Source: Thauera aromatica K172
GTDB lineage: Bacteria; Pseudomonadota; Gammaproteobacteria; Burkholderiales; Rhodocyclaceae
Direction: 5' to 3'
Assembly: GCF_003030465.1 (NCBI RefSeq)
Contig: NZ_CP028339.1
Coordinates: forward strand, 1,922,001 to 1,986,000
Length of the DNA stretch: 64,000 bases
Below are positions 1 to 8,548 of the stretch, piece after piece; the first letter of the stretch is position 1, and the number at the start of each line of letters is the position of its first letter. Made by a program: the position numbers and the translations under genes. The notes beneath the pieces were generated by a model that worked only from the letters and a program-made list of their open reading frames with translations, was not told where the DNA came from and ran no database searches.

Positions 1-112
1 CCGCCAGCACGGCAATGATGAACACTGCCGGGGGGCCGCCGAGCAGATATCCACCGACGAGGCTCAGTGCGGTGAAGCCGATCGACCAGCTGAAATACTT
101 GAGGTTCTGCAT
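1..112 (-). CDS. DUF475/TerC-like membrane protein, N-terminal fragment
   Basis: Only the first 37 codons are in the window; the gene runs off the left edge on the minus strand. The ATG is at 112-110 and the product starts MQNLKYFSWSIGFTALSLV, followed by GGYLLGGPPAVFIIAVLA, which is a hydrophobic first membrane span. A start of this kind (short polar leader, aromatic KYF, then two hydrophobic stretches around a GG turn) resembles the DUF475 integral membrane family, which is related to TerC. The function of that family is not established. No strong ribosome binding site is visible. It is divergent from ald. Family assignment rests on recalled similarity of a short N-terminus, so it is tentative. 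Confidence 0.55.
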   Translation of the reverse strand, partial: MQNLKYFSWSIGFTALSLVGGYLLGGPPAVFIIAVLA

Positions 113-361
113 GTGCCAACTTCGGATCTGGAATGGGGCTTTCGCCTGGGTGGGGCGCATTCTAGCACCGGTCCGGTGCGCATGAGCCGGGCGCGGCCGG
201 TGCGAGCGGTGGCTCGCCACAGCGGTTGGCCTGCGGTCGACGCGCGGCCGGATAGCGCAGGGGGGCGGATCGATCGTGGGTCGGGTGTCCTATACTGGAT
301 GCAAGCAGAGGCGGATGTCCGAATAATGCTGTACGCATGAATCGCCACACGGGAGCAGGCT

Positions 362-1492
362 GTGATCATCGGGGTTCCAAGGGAAATCAAGAACAACGAG
401 TTCCGTGTCGGGATGACGCCGGCCGGAGTTGCCGAATTCGTCGCCCATGGCCACACGGTGCTGGTCGAGTGCCAGGCGGGAGAAGGCTCCTCCTACAGCG
501 ATGCGGATTACGCACTGGCGGGGGCACGGCTGGCCACTTCGGCCGCGGAAGTGTTCGGCGAAGCGGACATGATCATCAAGGTCAAGGAGCCACAGGCGCT
601 CGAACTGGCGATGTTGCGACCCGGCCAGATTCTGTTCGCCTACCTCCACCTCGCCCCCGATCGGGCACAGACCGAAGGCCTGCTGCAATCGGGGGCGCTC
701 TGCATCGGCTACGAGACCGTGGAGCTGGCGGCAGGGCGCTTGCCGCTGCTGGCGCCGATGTCCGAAGTCGCCGGGCGGATGGCAGCACAGGTGGGCGCAT
801 CCCTGCTGCAGCGTTCGAGCGGAGGGCGCGGCGTGCTGATGGGAGGGGTTGCCGGCGTCCTGCCGGCGAACGTGCTCATCCTAGGAGCGGGGATCGTCGG
901 CATCAACGCGGCCTATGTGGCGAAGGGAATGGGGGCGAGCGTGACCCTCATGGATGTGGATCTCGAACGCCTGCGGCAAATCGAGTTCGTCTGGGGTAGC
1001 GCGGTCCGTACCGTGTACTCGACCCGGCACGATGTCGAGCGCATGGTGGCCGAGGCCGATCTGGTGATTGGCGCGGTGCTGCAGGCCGGAGCGCGGACGC
1101 CGGTGCTGATCACGCGCGACATGCTCGCCCTGATGAAGCGGCGCGCGGTGATCCTCGATGTCGCCGTTGATCAGGGAGGCTGCATCGAGACGATCAGGCC
1201 GACGACACATGCCGATCCGACCTACCTGGTCGATGAAATCCTGCACTATGGGGTCACGAACATGCCCGGGGCGTTGCCGCGAACGTCGACCCAGGCCCTG
1301 ATGAACGCGACCCTGCGCTACGGGCTGGCGATCGCCGACAAGGGCTGGCTGCGCGCGGTGTGCGACGACCCCGCCCTGGCGAGGGGGGTGAATATCCTCG
1401 AAGGCCGCATCACCAGTCGCCCGGTGGCCGAGGCTCACGGCATGGCGTTCACCCCCCTGGAAGTGCTGGTGCCGTGTTCCGCCGCGCCGTAG
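362..1492 (+). CDS. ald: Alanine dehydrogenase
   Basis: NAD-dependent L-alanine dehydrogenase, cytoplasmic, converting alanine to pyruvate and ammonia or the reverse. The 376-residue product has the usual family length. It opens with IGVPREIKNNEFRVGMTP, containing the substrate-binding Arg15; Lys75 lies in KVKEP and the catalytic His96 in AYLHLAPD. The Rossmann motif is near residues 173-184 (LGAGIVGINAA). The C-terminal half carries DVAVDQGG and THADPTY, typical of the family. The start is a GTG at 362 behind a GGAGCAGG ribosome binding site; no nearby ATG fits. It stands alone: divergent from the left-edge gene and separated by about 155 bases from the octaheme cytochrome. Confidence in function is high. 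Confidence 0.95.
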   Translation: MIIGVPREIKNNEFRVGMTPAGVAEFVAHGHTVLVECQAGEGSSYSDADYALAGARLATSAAEVFGEADMIIKVKEPQALELAMLRPGQILFAYLHLAPDRAQTEGLLQSGALCIGYETVELAAGRLPLLAPMSEVAGRMAAQVGASLLQRSSGGRGVLMGGVAGVLPANVLILGAGIVGINAAYVAKGMGASVTLMDVDLERLRQIEFVWGSAVRTVYSTRHDVERMVAEADLVIGAVLQAGARTPVLITRDMLALMKRRAVILDVAVDQGGCIETIRPTTHADPTYLVDEILHYGVTNMPGALPRTSTQALMNATLRYGLAIADKGWLRAVCDDPALARGVNILEGRITSRPVAEAHGMAFTPLEVLVPCSAAP

Positions 1493-1557
1493 GGGCGATG
1501 GAAGCGGCAATGCGCGGGCTGCTTGCTCCGCGTTTGCGGGGGGCGGAGCGACGCTTC

Positions 1558-1571
1558 TTGATTCGAATCAA
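1558..1571. promoter_or_regulatory. FNR/Anr/Dnr-type box upstream of the octaheme cytochrome
   Basis: The sequence TTGATTCGAATCAA is a perfect 14-bp palindrome and matches the FNR-family consensus TTGAT-N4-ATCAA at every defined position. It lies 76 bases before the ATG of the octaheme cytochrome gene, in an AT-rich island of an otherwise GC-rich region. FNR-family activators switch on anaerobic respiration genes in low oxygen or in response to nitric oxide, which suits a multiheme cytochrome. The box centre to ATG distance allows the usual -41.5 placement. Confidence 0.85.
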
Positions 1572-1647
1572 ATTAGACAATTATCAAAAAGTAATGCTCG
1601 GGCGAGCCTTACCATGATCAAGAGGCATCGGCTGATGGGGGAAGACC

Positions 1648-3255
1648 ATGGGCAGGCGATTATCCTGGTTGCACCGTATTCTCGGTGCCATGCTGCTGAT
1701 GGCGGCAAGCGCCCTGGCAGGGGCGAGCGCTACCGGAACGGCGGATCACGCTAAATTCGACGGGCTCAAGGGGCCGTTCAGGACCGGCGCAGAAGTGACC
1801 CGCGCCTGCCTCGCCTGTCATACCGAAGCGGCCCGGCAGGTGATGGCGACCCGGCACTGGAGCTGGGAGTACGTCAATGCCGATACCGGCCAGAAGCTGG
1901 GCAAGAAGACCATGCTCAACGGCTTTTGCATCGGCAACCGCTCGAACGAGCCCTTCTGCCAGTCCTGTCATGTCGGCTACGGCTGGAAGGACGAGACGTT
2001 CGACTTCACCGCCGAAGATGCGGTCGATTGCCTGGCCTGCCACAACACCGGCGGCTATCGGAAACTGGCGGGATTCGCCGGCCACCCGCCCTATGAGCGC
2101 ATCGAATATCCGGCGAAATCCGGCAAATTCATCGATGCGGTCGATCTCGCCAAGGTGGCGCAGCAGGTCGGCGCGACTTCGCGCCAGACCTGCGGGGTCT
2201 GCCACTACTACGGCGGTGGCGGGGACGGCGTCAAACACGGCGATCTCGATTCCTCGCTGAACAAGGCGACGAAGGAACTCGACGTGCATATGGCGCAGGA
2301 TGGACTGGACTTCAGCTGCGCCAGTTGCCACGAGGCGGATCGGCACAAGGTGGCCGGCAGCCGGATCAGCATGACCGGGGCGGACCCTCACGGGGCGCTG
2401 ATCCGCGGGCAAAAGACCGAGCGCAATCCGGCCAGCTGCCAGGCCTGCCATGGCGACCGTCCACACAAGGACGGCTTCGTTCAGGCCGGACGCCTGAATG
2501 ATCACACCCGCACGCTGGCGTGCCAGACCTGCCACATTCCCGAATTCGCCCGCGGCGGCGTGCCGACCAAGATGGGCTGGGACTGGTCTGCGGCAGGCAA
2601 GCTGACTCCCGAAGGCAAGCCCTACCAGCTCAAGGACGACCGCGGGCACGTGGTCTACGACAGCAAGAAGGGCGAGTTCGTGCTGGGCCAGAACGTAAAG
2701 CCCGACTACATCTGGTTCGACGGAACGGTCACTTACACGCAGCCGGAAACGAAGATCGACCCGAGCGCACGGGTGGCGATCAATACGTTCCATGGCACCC
2801 CGGGGGCCGCCGAGGCGCGAATCTGGCCGGTGAAGACCTTCCACGGCAAGCAACCTTACGATACCGAGTACCTGACCTTGCTGGTGCCTCATACCGCAAC
2901 GCCGGACGACACCGCCTTCTGGTACAACTTCGACTGGGCAAAGGCGCTGAAGGCCGGAGCGGATGCGAGTGGCCAGCCCTACAGCGGAAAATTCGCCTTC
3001 GTCGAGACTTCGATGCTGTGGCCGATCACCCATATGGTCGCGCCGAAAGAGCGCGCCCTCGGCTGCGCCGAGTGCCACGCCGACGGCGGCAGGTTGGCTG
3101 CGGTGCCGGGAATCTGGATGCCGGGGCGCGATCGCGACCCCTTGCTCGATCGCCTCGGCTTCGGTCTCGCCGGGCTGATGCTGCTGGGCGTTGCCGGCCA
3201 TGGCGGCCTGCGCTTCCTGACGCGCAACAGGCGCAAGCACCGCGAGGAGAACTGA
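1648..3255 (+). CDS. Octaheme c-type cytochrome, tetrathionate reductase (OTR) family
   Basis: Periplasmic multiheme cytochrome of 535 residues. A signal peptide covers about residues 1-30. Eight CxxCH heme motifs are visible: CLACH 54-58, CQSCH 104-108, CLACH 128-132, CGVCH 182-186, CASCH 224-228, CQACH 264-268, CQTCH 292-296 and CAECH near 475. The C-terminus has one membrane span (about 505-525) followed by a basic tail, so the protein is probably anchored with the hemes outside. The spacing fits the octaheme tetrathionate reductase family, whose characterised member also reduces nitrite and hydroxylamine in vitro; the physiological substrate here is unknown. It is followed after one base by a cytochrome b gene that would pass it electrons from quinol. 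Start is an ATG at 1648; the upstream FNR box suggests anaerobic induction. Confidence 0.9.
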   Translation: MGRRLSWLHRILGAMLLMAASALAGASATGTADHAKFDGLKGPFRTGAEVTRACLACHTEAARQVMATRHWSWEYVNADTGQKLGKKTMLNGFCIGNRSNEPFCQSCHVGYGWKDETFDFTAEDAVDCLACHNTGGYRKLAGFAGHPPYERIEYPAKSGKFIDAVDLAKVAQQVGATSRQTCGVCHYYGGGGDGVKHGDLDSSLNKATKELDVHMAQDGLDFSCASCHEADRHKVAGSRISMTGADPHGALIRGQKTERNPASCQACHGDRPHKDGFVQAGRLNDHTRTLACQTCHIPEFARGGVPTKMGWDWSAAGKLTPEGKPYQLKDDRGHVVYDSKKGEFVLGQNVKPDYIWFDGTVTYTQPETKIDPSARVAINTFHGTPGAAEARIWPVKTFHGKQPYDTEYLTLLVPHTATPDDTAFWYNFDWAKALKAGADASGQPYSGKFAFVETSMLWPITHMVAPKERALGCAECHADGGRLAAVPGIWMPGRDRDPLLDRLGFGLAGLMLLGVAGHGGLRFLTRNRRKHREEN

Positions 3256-3256
3256 G

Positions 3257-3901
3257 ATGAGCGAGCGCCTTTATCTGTTCACCCGCTTCGAGCGCTTCTG
3301 GCACTGGACCCAGGCGGGATTGATCGTCGTCCTGCTGTTTACCGGTTTTGCCATTCACGGAAGCCATCGACTAATCGGATTCCGCAAGGCGGTCGAGGCT
3401 CACGAGATCGCCGCGTGGCTGCTGATCGCCCTGTGGATCTTCGCGATCTTCTGGCACTTCACCACCGGGGCGTGGAAGCACTACATCCCGACCCTCGAAA
3501 ACGTCGACAGAATGGTCCGCTACTATGTCTCCGGAATTTTTACCGGAGCGCAGCACCCCTACAAAGTCACGCTCGAACGCAAGCACAACCCGCTGCAGCG
3601 CCTGGCCTACCTCGGTGTCAAGCTGGTGATCAACCCCTTGCTCTGGGCTTCGGGCCTGCTCTACCTGTTCTGGGGGCGTGTGGAAGGCACGTTGCCCGGG
3701 GCGCTGGGCCTGCAACAGGTCGCGACGATCCACACCCTCGGCGCCTTCCTGATGCTGGCGTTCCTGATCATCCACGTCTATCTGGCGACCGTGGGCCGCA
3801 CTCCGCTCGCTCACATCAGGGCGATGATCACCGGATGGGAAGAGATTCACGGAGACGACACGGCAGGGCGCGGGATTTCCCGGATCGACCGCAAGGCATG
3901 A
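3257..3901 (+). CDS. Cytochrome b (b561-type), thiosulfate reductase subunit-like
   Basis: Integral membrane diheme cytochrome b of 214 residues. It starts with YLFTRFERFWHWTQ, the usual first-helix entry with a heme-ligand histidine, and has four to five hydrophobic spans. Further histidines sit in FWHFTTGAWKHY (after span 2) and in the last span (TIHTLGAFLMLAFLIIHVY). These match the cytochrome b561 family and the membrane subunits of thiosulfate reductases and hydrogenases. It starts one base after the octaheme cytochrome stop, so the two are translationally coupled. Together they would form a quinol-oxidising anchor and a periplasmic terminal reductase. No molybdopterin or iron-sulfur subunit is present beside it. 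Confidence 0.9.
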   Translation: MSERLYLFTRFERFWHWTQAGLIVVLLFTGFAIHGSHRLIGFRKAVEAHEIAAWLLIALWIFAIFWHFTTGAWKHYIPTLENVDRMVRYYVSGIFTGAQHPYKVTLERKHNPLQRLAYLGVKLVINPLLWASGLLYLFWGRVEGTLPGALGLQQVATIHTLGAFLMLAFLIIHVYLATVGRTPLAHIRAMITGWEEIHGDDTAGRGISRIDRKA

Positions 3902-4005
3902 CACAATGGCGCGCTTGCGTTGCCACCGGATGGAAATGGACTCTTCCGGCGGCGCACGGACCGCACGCTGTTGATGCATGACCCGAATCCAGAGCCTTTA
4001 CCAAG

Positions 4006-4470
4006 ATGACTTCCGACCAGCCCGATACGGCCGCCGCCGCGCAGCCTTCTTCCCCTGCCACCGAACCCTCTGCAAAGAAGTCCCGGGGTATCGATTCCCG
4101 CGCCATGCTCAAGCGTTTGCAGGCGGAAAGCGCGGCTTTCCGTGATTGCAAGCCCCTGGCGCTGAAGATCGACGCCAGCATTCTCGAGCGCTTTCCAGAG
4201 TTCGATCGCAAGAGCCTGCGCGCGGCCCTGCGCATCCATACTGCCTCGACCCGTTATCTCAAGGCGGTGGAGCGCAGTGCCGAGCGTTTCGATCTCGACG
4301 GCAAGCCTGCCGGAGAAGTGACTGCCGAGCAGCGTAATCATGCCGCCACGACACTGAAGGAACGATTCGCGACCGTCGCCCGGCAACAACGCGAGCAGCG
4401 CGAGGCAGAAGAGGCCGAACGCCGCCGCGATGAAAAGCTGCGCGAGCTGGTGAATAAGTTCGGCCGGTGA
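4006..4470 (+). CDS. ProQ/FinO-family RNA chaperone
   Basis: Small cytoplasmic RNA-binding protein of 154 residues. The first 30 residues are low complexity (Ala, Ser, Pro). The FinO fold spans about residues 36-120, with the family features CKPLALKIDASIL, LRAALRIHTASTRYLKAV and ERFDLDGKPAGEVTAEQ in the expected order. The C-terminus is a charged helix rich in Arg, Glu and Gln. ProQ/FinO proteins bind structured RNAs such as small RNAs and mRNA 3' ends. The gene stands alone and its 3' end converges on the small SOS-type gene at 4496-4654. RNA targets cannot be told from sequence. Confidence 0.88.
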   Translation: MTSDQPDTAAAAQPSSPATEPSAKKSRGIDSRAMLKRLQAESAAFRDCKPLALKIDASILERFPEFDRKSLRAALRIHTASTRYLKAVERSAERFDLDGKPAGEVTAEQRNHAATTLKERFATVARQQREQREAEEAERRRDEKLRELVNKFGR

Positions 4471-4495
4471 CGCGATGCCGCCCTGGCGGTGGCAG

Positions 4496-4654
4496 TCAGT
4501 GCGGATCGCCCGCCAAGGCCTCCGCGCGTGCCAGCCAAGCTGCGGCAGCTGCTGCGACCGCCACTGCGAGCCCTCCGCCAATATGCCCCGTTCCGATCAT
4601 CAGACCTGCGATCAGGCCCATCCCGATCAGGCTGCGTGTGGTTCCGGTTTCCAT
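4496..4654 (-). CDS. Small LexA-box-controlled membrane protein (52 residues)
   Basis: A tiny ORF starting METGTTRSLIGMGLIAGLM. It has two hydrophobic stretches (about residues 8-22 and 26-42) joined by a GTGHIGGG turn and ends in a short polar tail with acidic residues. I chose the ATG at 4654 because GGGAGG lies about nine bases upstream. The longer reading from 4711 would place coding sequence across the operator and lacks such a site. A near-ideal LexA operator sits 28-57 bases upstream. I do not recognise the family. A small double-span membrane protein under SOS control could be a damage-induced membrane effector or a stress protein; this is inference only. Confidence 0.6.
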   Translation of the reverse strand: METGTTRSLIGMGLIAGLMIGTGHIGGGLAVAVAAAAAAWLARAEALAGDPH

Positions 4655-4681
4655 GCTGACGGCCTCCCAGATGCTTTCGAC

Positions 4682-4711
4682 TTGATAACTGTATATAAAT
4701 ACAGTTATCAA
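4682..4711. promoter_or_regulatory. LexA operator (SOS box) in a 13-bp perfect inverted repeat
   Basis: CTGTATATAAATACAG at 4689-4704 fits the CTGT-N8-ACAG SOS box exactly, with the AT-rich centre of strong sites. The dyad extends outwards: the arms TTGATAACTGTAT and ATACAGTTATCAA are perfectly complementary over 13 bp with a 4-bp centre. It lies just upstream of the small minus-strand membrane protein gene and about 57 bases before tRNA-Thr on the plus strand. The minus-strand gene is the likelier target because tRNA genes are not usual SOS targets. Confidence 0.88.
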
Positions 4712-4750
4712 TGCAAGCGCCTCGGAGTGCCGGGCTTTGCGGGCTTGGGC

Positions 4751-4756
4751 TATAAT
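4751..4756 (+). promoter_or_regulatory. Consensus -10 box of the tRNA-Thr gene
   Basis: A perfect TATAAT lies 12 bases before the first base of tRNA-Thr, the spacing expected if transcription starts about five bases upstream of the mature end. A -35 match at the right distance (TGCCGG) is weak. Confidence 0.6.
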
Positions 4757-4767
4757 CCCGCTCCGTC

Positions 4768-4843
4768 GCCGGCATAGCTCAGTTGGTAGAGCAGCTGATT
4801 TGTAATCAGAAGGTCGTGGGTTCGATTCCTATTGCCGGCACCA
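4768..4843 (+). tRNA. tRNA-Thr (anticodon TGT)
   Basis: A 76-base cloverleaf with the CCA end encoded. The acceptor arms GCCGGCA and TGCCGGC pair, the D arm is GCTCAGTTGGTAGAGC, the anticodon stem-loop is CTGATTTGTAATCAG with anticodon TGT, and the T arm is GTGGGTTCGATTCCTAT. A run of seven T follows two bases after CCA. Confidence 0.97.
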
Positions 4844-4914
4844 GTTTTTTTATGCAGCAGCAGATTAAAAACTTGCTTTTCTATGCTGCCTTGTATATAG
4901 TGTTGTTTCTCCGA

Positions 4915-4991
<77 letters not shown>

Positions 4992-5091
4992 TACCTAGAT
5001 ACAGGCCGACAGCGATTGCTGCTCGGCCTGTATTGCTTTCTGCTCGAAGAAGAGGTCTCTTCGATCAGGGGCTCGCGTTCCTCGACATTTC

Positions 5092-5952
5092 ATGCTCCCG
5101 CTTTTCGATCTGCCCAGCCCTTTTCCCGACGAGCCCGGACGGATCCGCCTGCTGGAGCCTGCCGACAGCGATGCTGCTGGGCTGGCGGCGCGCTTGCTCG
5201 ACGGCAGTTACGACAAGCCCTTCGTGCTGGAAAACGGAGGATTGCGGGCACTGCATTTCGGCCTCGGTTACGTGCAGAGCGTAATCCGTATCGCCGATCC
5301 GGCGGTGCTGGAGCTGGGCTATGCCCAGCGCATGATGGCGTTCCTGCTGTTCAACCCGCGTCCGCGCCGGCTCATGATGCTGGGCCTGGGCGGCGGTTCG
5401 CTGGCGACGTTCTGCCACCGCTACTTGCCGGGGGCGCAGATGACCGTGCTGGAGATCGACGCGCACGTGATCGCGCTGCGCGAGCTGTTCGGGGTTCCGC
5501 CCGATGATGAGCGCCTGCAGGTAATCCATTGCGACGGCGCCCACTATCTTGAGGATACGGACGAGCGCTGCGATGTGCTGCTGGTCGATGCGTTCGGCGC
5601 CGATGGGGTGAGCAGCGCGTTCCTCGAGGGCGACTTCTACGAACATGCCCGCCGGCGGCTGACTGGAAAAGGGGTGCTGGTGATGAACATCGCCGGCGAC
5701 AAGCGGGATTACGCGGCGCACGTCGCGCGCTTGCTCGATGTTTTCGACGAGCGTGTCATCGCCATGTCGGTGCGCGAAGACGGCAATTACATCCTGTTTG
5801 CGTTCCGTGACCCCGCGTTCGAGCCGCGCTGGAAGTGGATGCGCACGATCGCCCTGGGCCTGCAGGGACGTTTCAAGCTGGACTTTCCTGGCTTTGCCCA
5901 GCATCTCGAGCGCGGCCAGGTGCTGCGCCTGGCACAACGCCTGGCGCGCTGA
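5092..5952 (+). CDS. Spermidine synthase-like methyltransferase-fold protein
   Basis: Cytoplasmic protein of 286 residues with the polyamine synthase fold. The nucleotide-binding core is MMLGLGGGSLATF, followed by the acidic strand end VLEIDAHV, then DGAHYL and LLVDAFGADG, in the order found in spermidine synthases and their relatives. The N-terminal tetramerisation part is short and variable. Members of this group are often annotated as fused or stand-alone spermidine synthases, but many lack proof of aminopropyl transfer, so the substrate is open. It stands between the tRNA pair and pobA, and converges on pobA across a strong hairpin. Confidence 0.75.
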   Translation: MLPLFDLPSPFPDEPGRIRLLEPADSDAAGLAARLLDGSYDKPFVLENGGLRALHFGLGYVQSVIRIADPAVLELGYAQRMMAFLLFNPRPRRLMMLGLGGGSLATFCHRYLPGAQMTVLEIDAHVIALRELFGVPPDDERLQVIHCDGAHYLEDTDERCDVLLVDAFGADGVSSAFLEGDFYEHARRRLTGKGVLVMNIAGDKRDYAAHVARLLDVFDERVIAMSVREDGNYILFAFRDPAFEPRWKWMRTIALGLQGRFKLDFPGFAQHLERGQVLRLAQRLAR

Positions 5953-5973
5953 ATGCGATTCAGCCTGGCCTCT

Positions 5974-6007
5974 GCAGGGAGAGGGCTGGTGAAGCCCTCT
6001 GCCCTGC
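5974..6007. terminator. Bidirectional hairpin between convergent genes
   Basis: GCAGGGAGAGGGCT and AGCCCTCTGCCCTGC pair with one small bulge around a short loop. The hairpin sits in the 68-base gap between the stop codons of the spermidine-synthase-like gene and pobA, so it can serve both strands. There is no strong T run. Confidence 0.65.
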
Positions 6008-6020
6008 GTCGGCGGTGTGC

Positions 6021-7253
<1,233 letters not shown>

Positions 7254-7367
7254 CTATAGGAGGGAAAAACGCTTTTGGCTTGAATTGCTTGAAGGTAATG
7301 CTTGTACTTTTGGAAGCTTTCTGCAAGCTCGGGTAGGATGTGCTGCGAACCTTTCTGGAGTCTCTCC

Positions 7368-8258
7368 ATGATCGAATCCAGAGTGCCCAGCTACAAGCTT
7401 TTCGGTGAGACGGAGCTCTGGCCCACGCCCGAGCCGGTGCACTATGAAACGATCGCCGAACGGAGCGCGCTATACGACTGGGAGATTGCCCCGCACAGCC
7501 ACGACTCGCTGATTCAGATCACTTTTCTCGAGGAAGGGGAGGTGCGGATGGTATTCGAGACAGAAGTCTTCGAACTGCTTACGCCGTGCCTCGTCATGGT
7601 TCCGGCACGGCATATCCACGGCTTCCGCTTTAGTCCCGGTGTGGTCGGGCACGTGCTGACCCTGCCGCAGTCGTTGCTCGGCGAATTGCTTGCACTTTCC
7701 GCTGATCTCCGCAGCGCGTTCGACAGCCTGCGCTATCTCCCCCTGGCGGGGGATGCGGAGGGCTACGGGCGCATGCGCTTACGCTTCGAGCAGTTCCATC
7801 GAGAATATGCCGGCCGGGCGGCGGGGCGGATCAGCATGCTGATGGCGATCCTCGCGATCGTCCTGATCGAACTTGCCCGCGCAGGCGGAATCGGCACCGA
7901 GCGCACCGCCCAGGACCGGATCCGGCACCGCGTCGAGCGCTTCACCGAGCTGATCGAAGCCCATTTCCGCGACTGGCAGCCGGTCGGTTTCTATGCCGGG
8001 CGCCTCGGTGTCTCGGCCCAGCAGCTCAATGCCAGCTGCCGCCGCGAAACCGGCCGCAGCGCGCAGGCGATGATCCACGACCGCCTCCATCTCGAAGCAC
8101 GCCGCCTGCTGGCGTACTCCGACCTGGACGTCACCGGCATCGGCTATGCCCTCGGTTTCCGCGATCCGGCCTATTTCTCGCGCTTTTTCCTGCGCCGGCA
8201 AGGGGTGCCGCCCTCCGAGTTCAGGCGTATCCATGCCGGACGGCAGGCGCTGCCATGA
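7368..8258 (+). CDS. pobR: AraC-family regulator, PobR type
   Basis: Transcriptional activator of 296 residues. The N-terminal half (about 35-130) is a cupin-like sensing domain (IAPHSHDSLIQITFLEEG, then PARHIHGF). The C-terminal third has two helix-turn-helix units, with FYAGRLGVSAQQLNASCRR and the family end pattern GIGYALGFRDPAYFSRFF. Its position divergent from pobA, with 159 bases between the starts, and the AraC class match the known PobR regulators that activate pobA when 4-hydroxybenzoate is present. The ATG at 7368 is preferred because TGGAG lies at a suitable distance and the upstream extension has no family resemblance. Confidence 0.85.
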   Translation: MIESRVPSYKLFGETELWPTPEPVHYETIAERSALYDWEIAPHSHDSLIQITFLEEGEVRMVFETEVFELLTPCLVMVPARHIHGFRFSPGVVGHVLTLPQSLLGELLALSADLRSAFDSLRYLPLAGDAEGYGRMRLRFEQFHREYAGRAAGRISMLMAILAIVLIELARAGGIGTERTAQDRIRHRVERFTELIEAHFRDWQPVGFYAGRLGVSAQQLNASCRRETGRSAQAMIHDRLHLEARRLLAYSDLDVTGIGYALGFRDPAYFSRFFLRRQGVPPSEFRRIHAGRQALP

Positions 8259-8338
8259 GGCTCCCGCTTCCGGATTGGCAAGGGCAGGTTCGCCGCTGCG
8301 GCACGAATCGCCGGTCATCGAAGTCTCCACTTGGCGTG

Positions 8339-8360
8339 TTGTGCACTATTATGCACACAA
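8339..8360. promoter_or_regulatory. TGCA-N6-TGCA inverted repeat before the ABC transporter operon
   Basis: TGTGCACTATTATGCACA (8340-8357) is an inverted repeat with arms TGTGCA and TGCACA and a 6-bp centre, in an AT-rich island of the 290-base gap upstream of the transporter genes. TGCA-N6-TGCA is the type of operator described for the BoxR/BzdR regulators of benzoyl-CoA pathways in Azoarcus. No such regulator gene is in the window, so the link is an inference from the motif. The gap holds no gene. Confidence 0.5.
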
Positions 8361-8548
8361 ATACGCTATACGCTATTTTTTTATAGATTTGTATCATGCG
8401 TTCCGGTGGACCGTGGGCCTCGATCGCGCTCGCCGCCAACGAAGCGGCGCGGCCGGGCGGTGAACGCAGCGGCGGGGCCCCGTGATAATCTCCCGCCCCG
8501 TCCCGCGTTCCCTTCCCGATCCTTCACCATCCATACGAGGATGCCCCG

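Noticed and set aside
1660-3240. Minus-strand open frame opposite the octaheme cytochrome
   Set aside because: The plus strand has eight heme motifs and a signal peptide, so the minus frame is a shadow.
4655-4711. Longer start of the SOS-type small gene
   Set aside because: It would translate through the LexA operator and lacks a ribosome binding site, while GGGAGG precedes the ATG at 4654.
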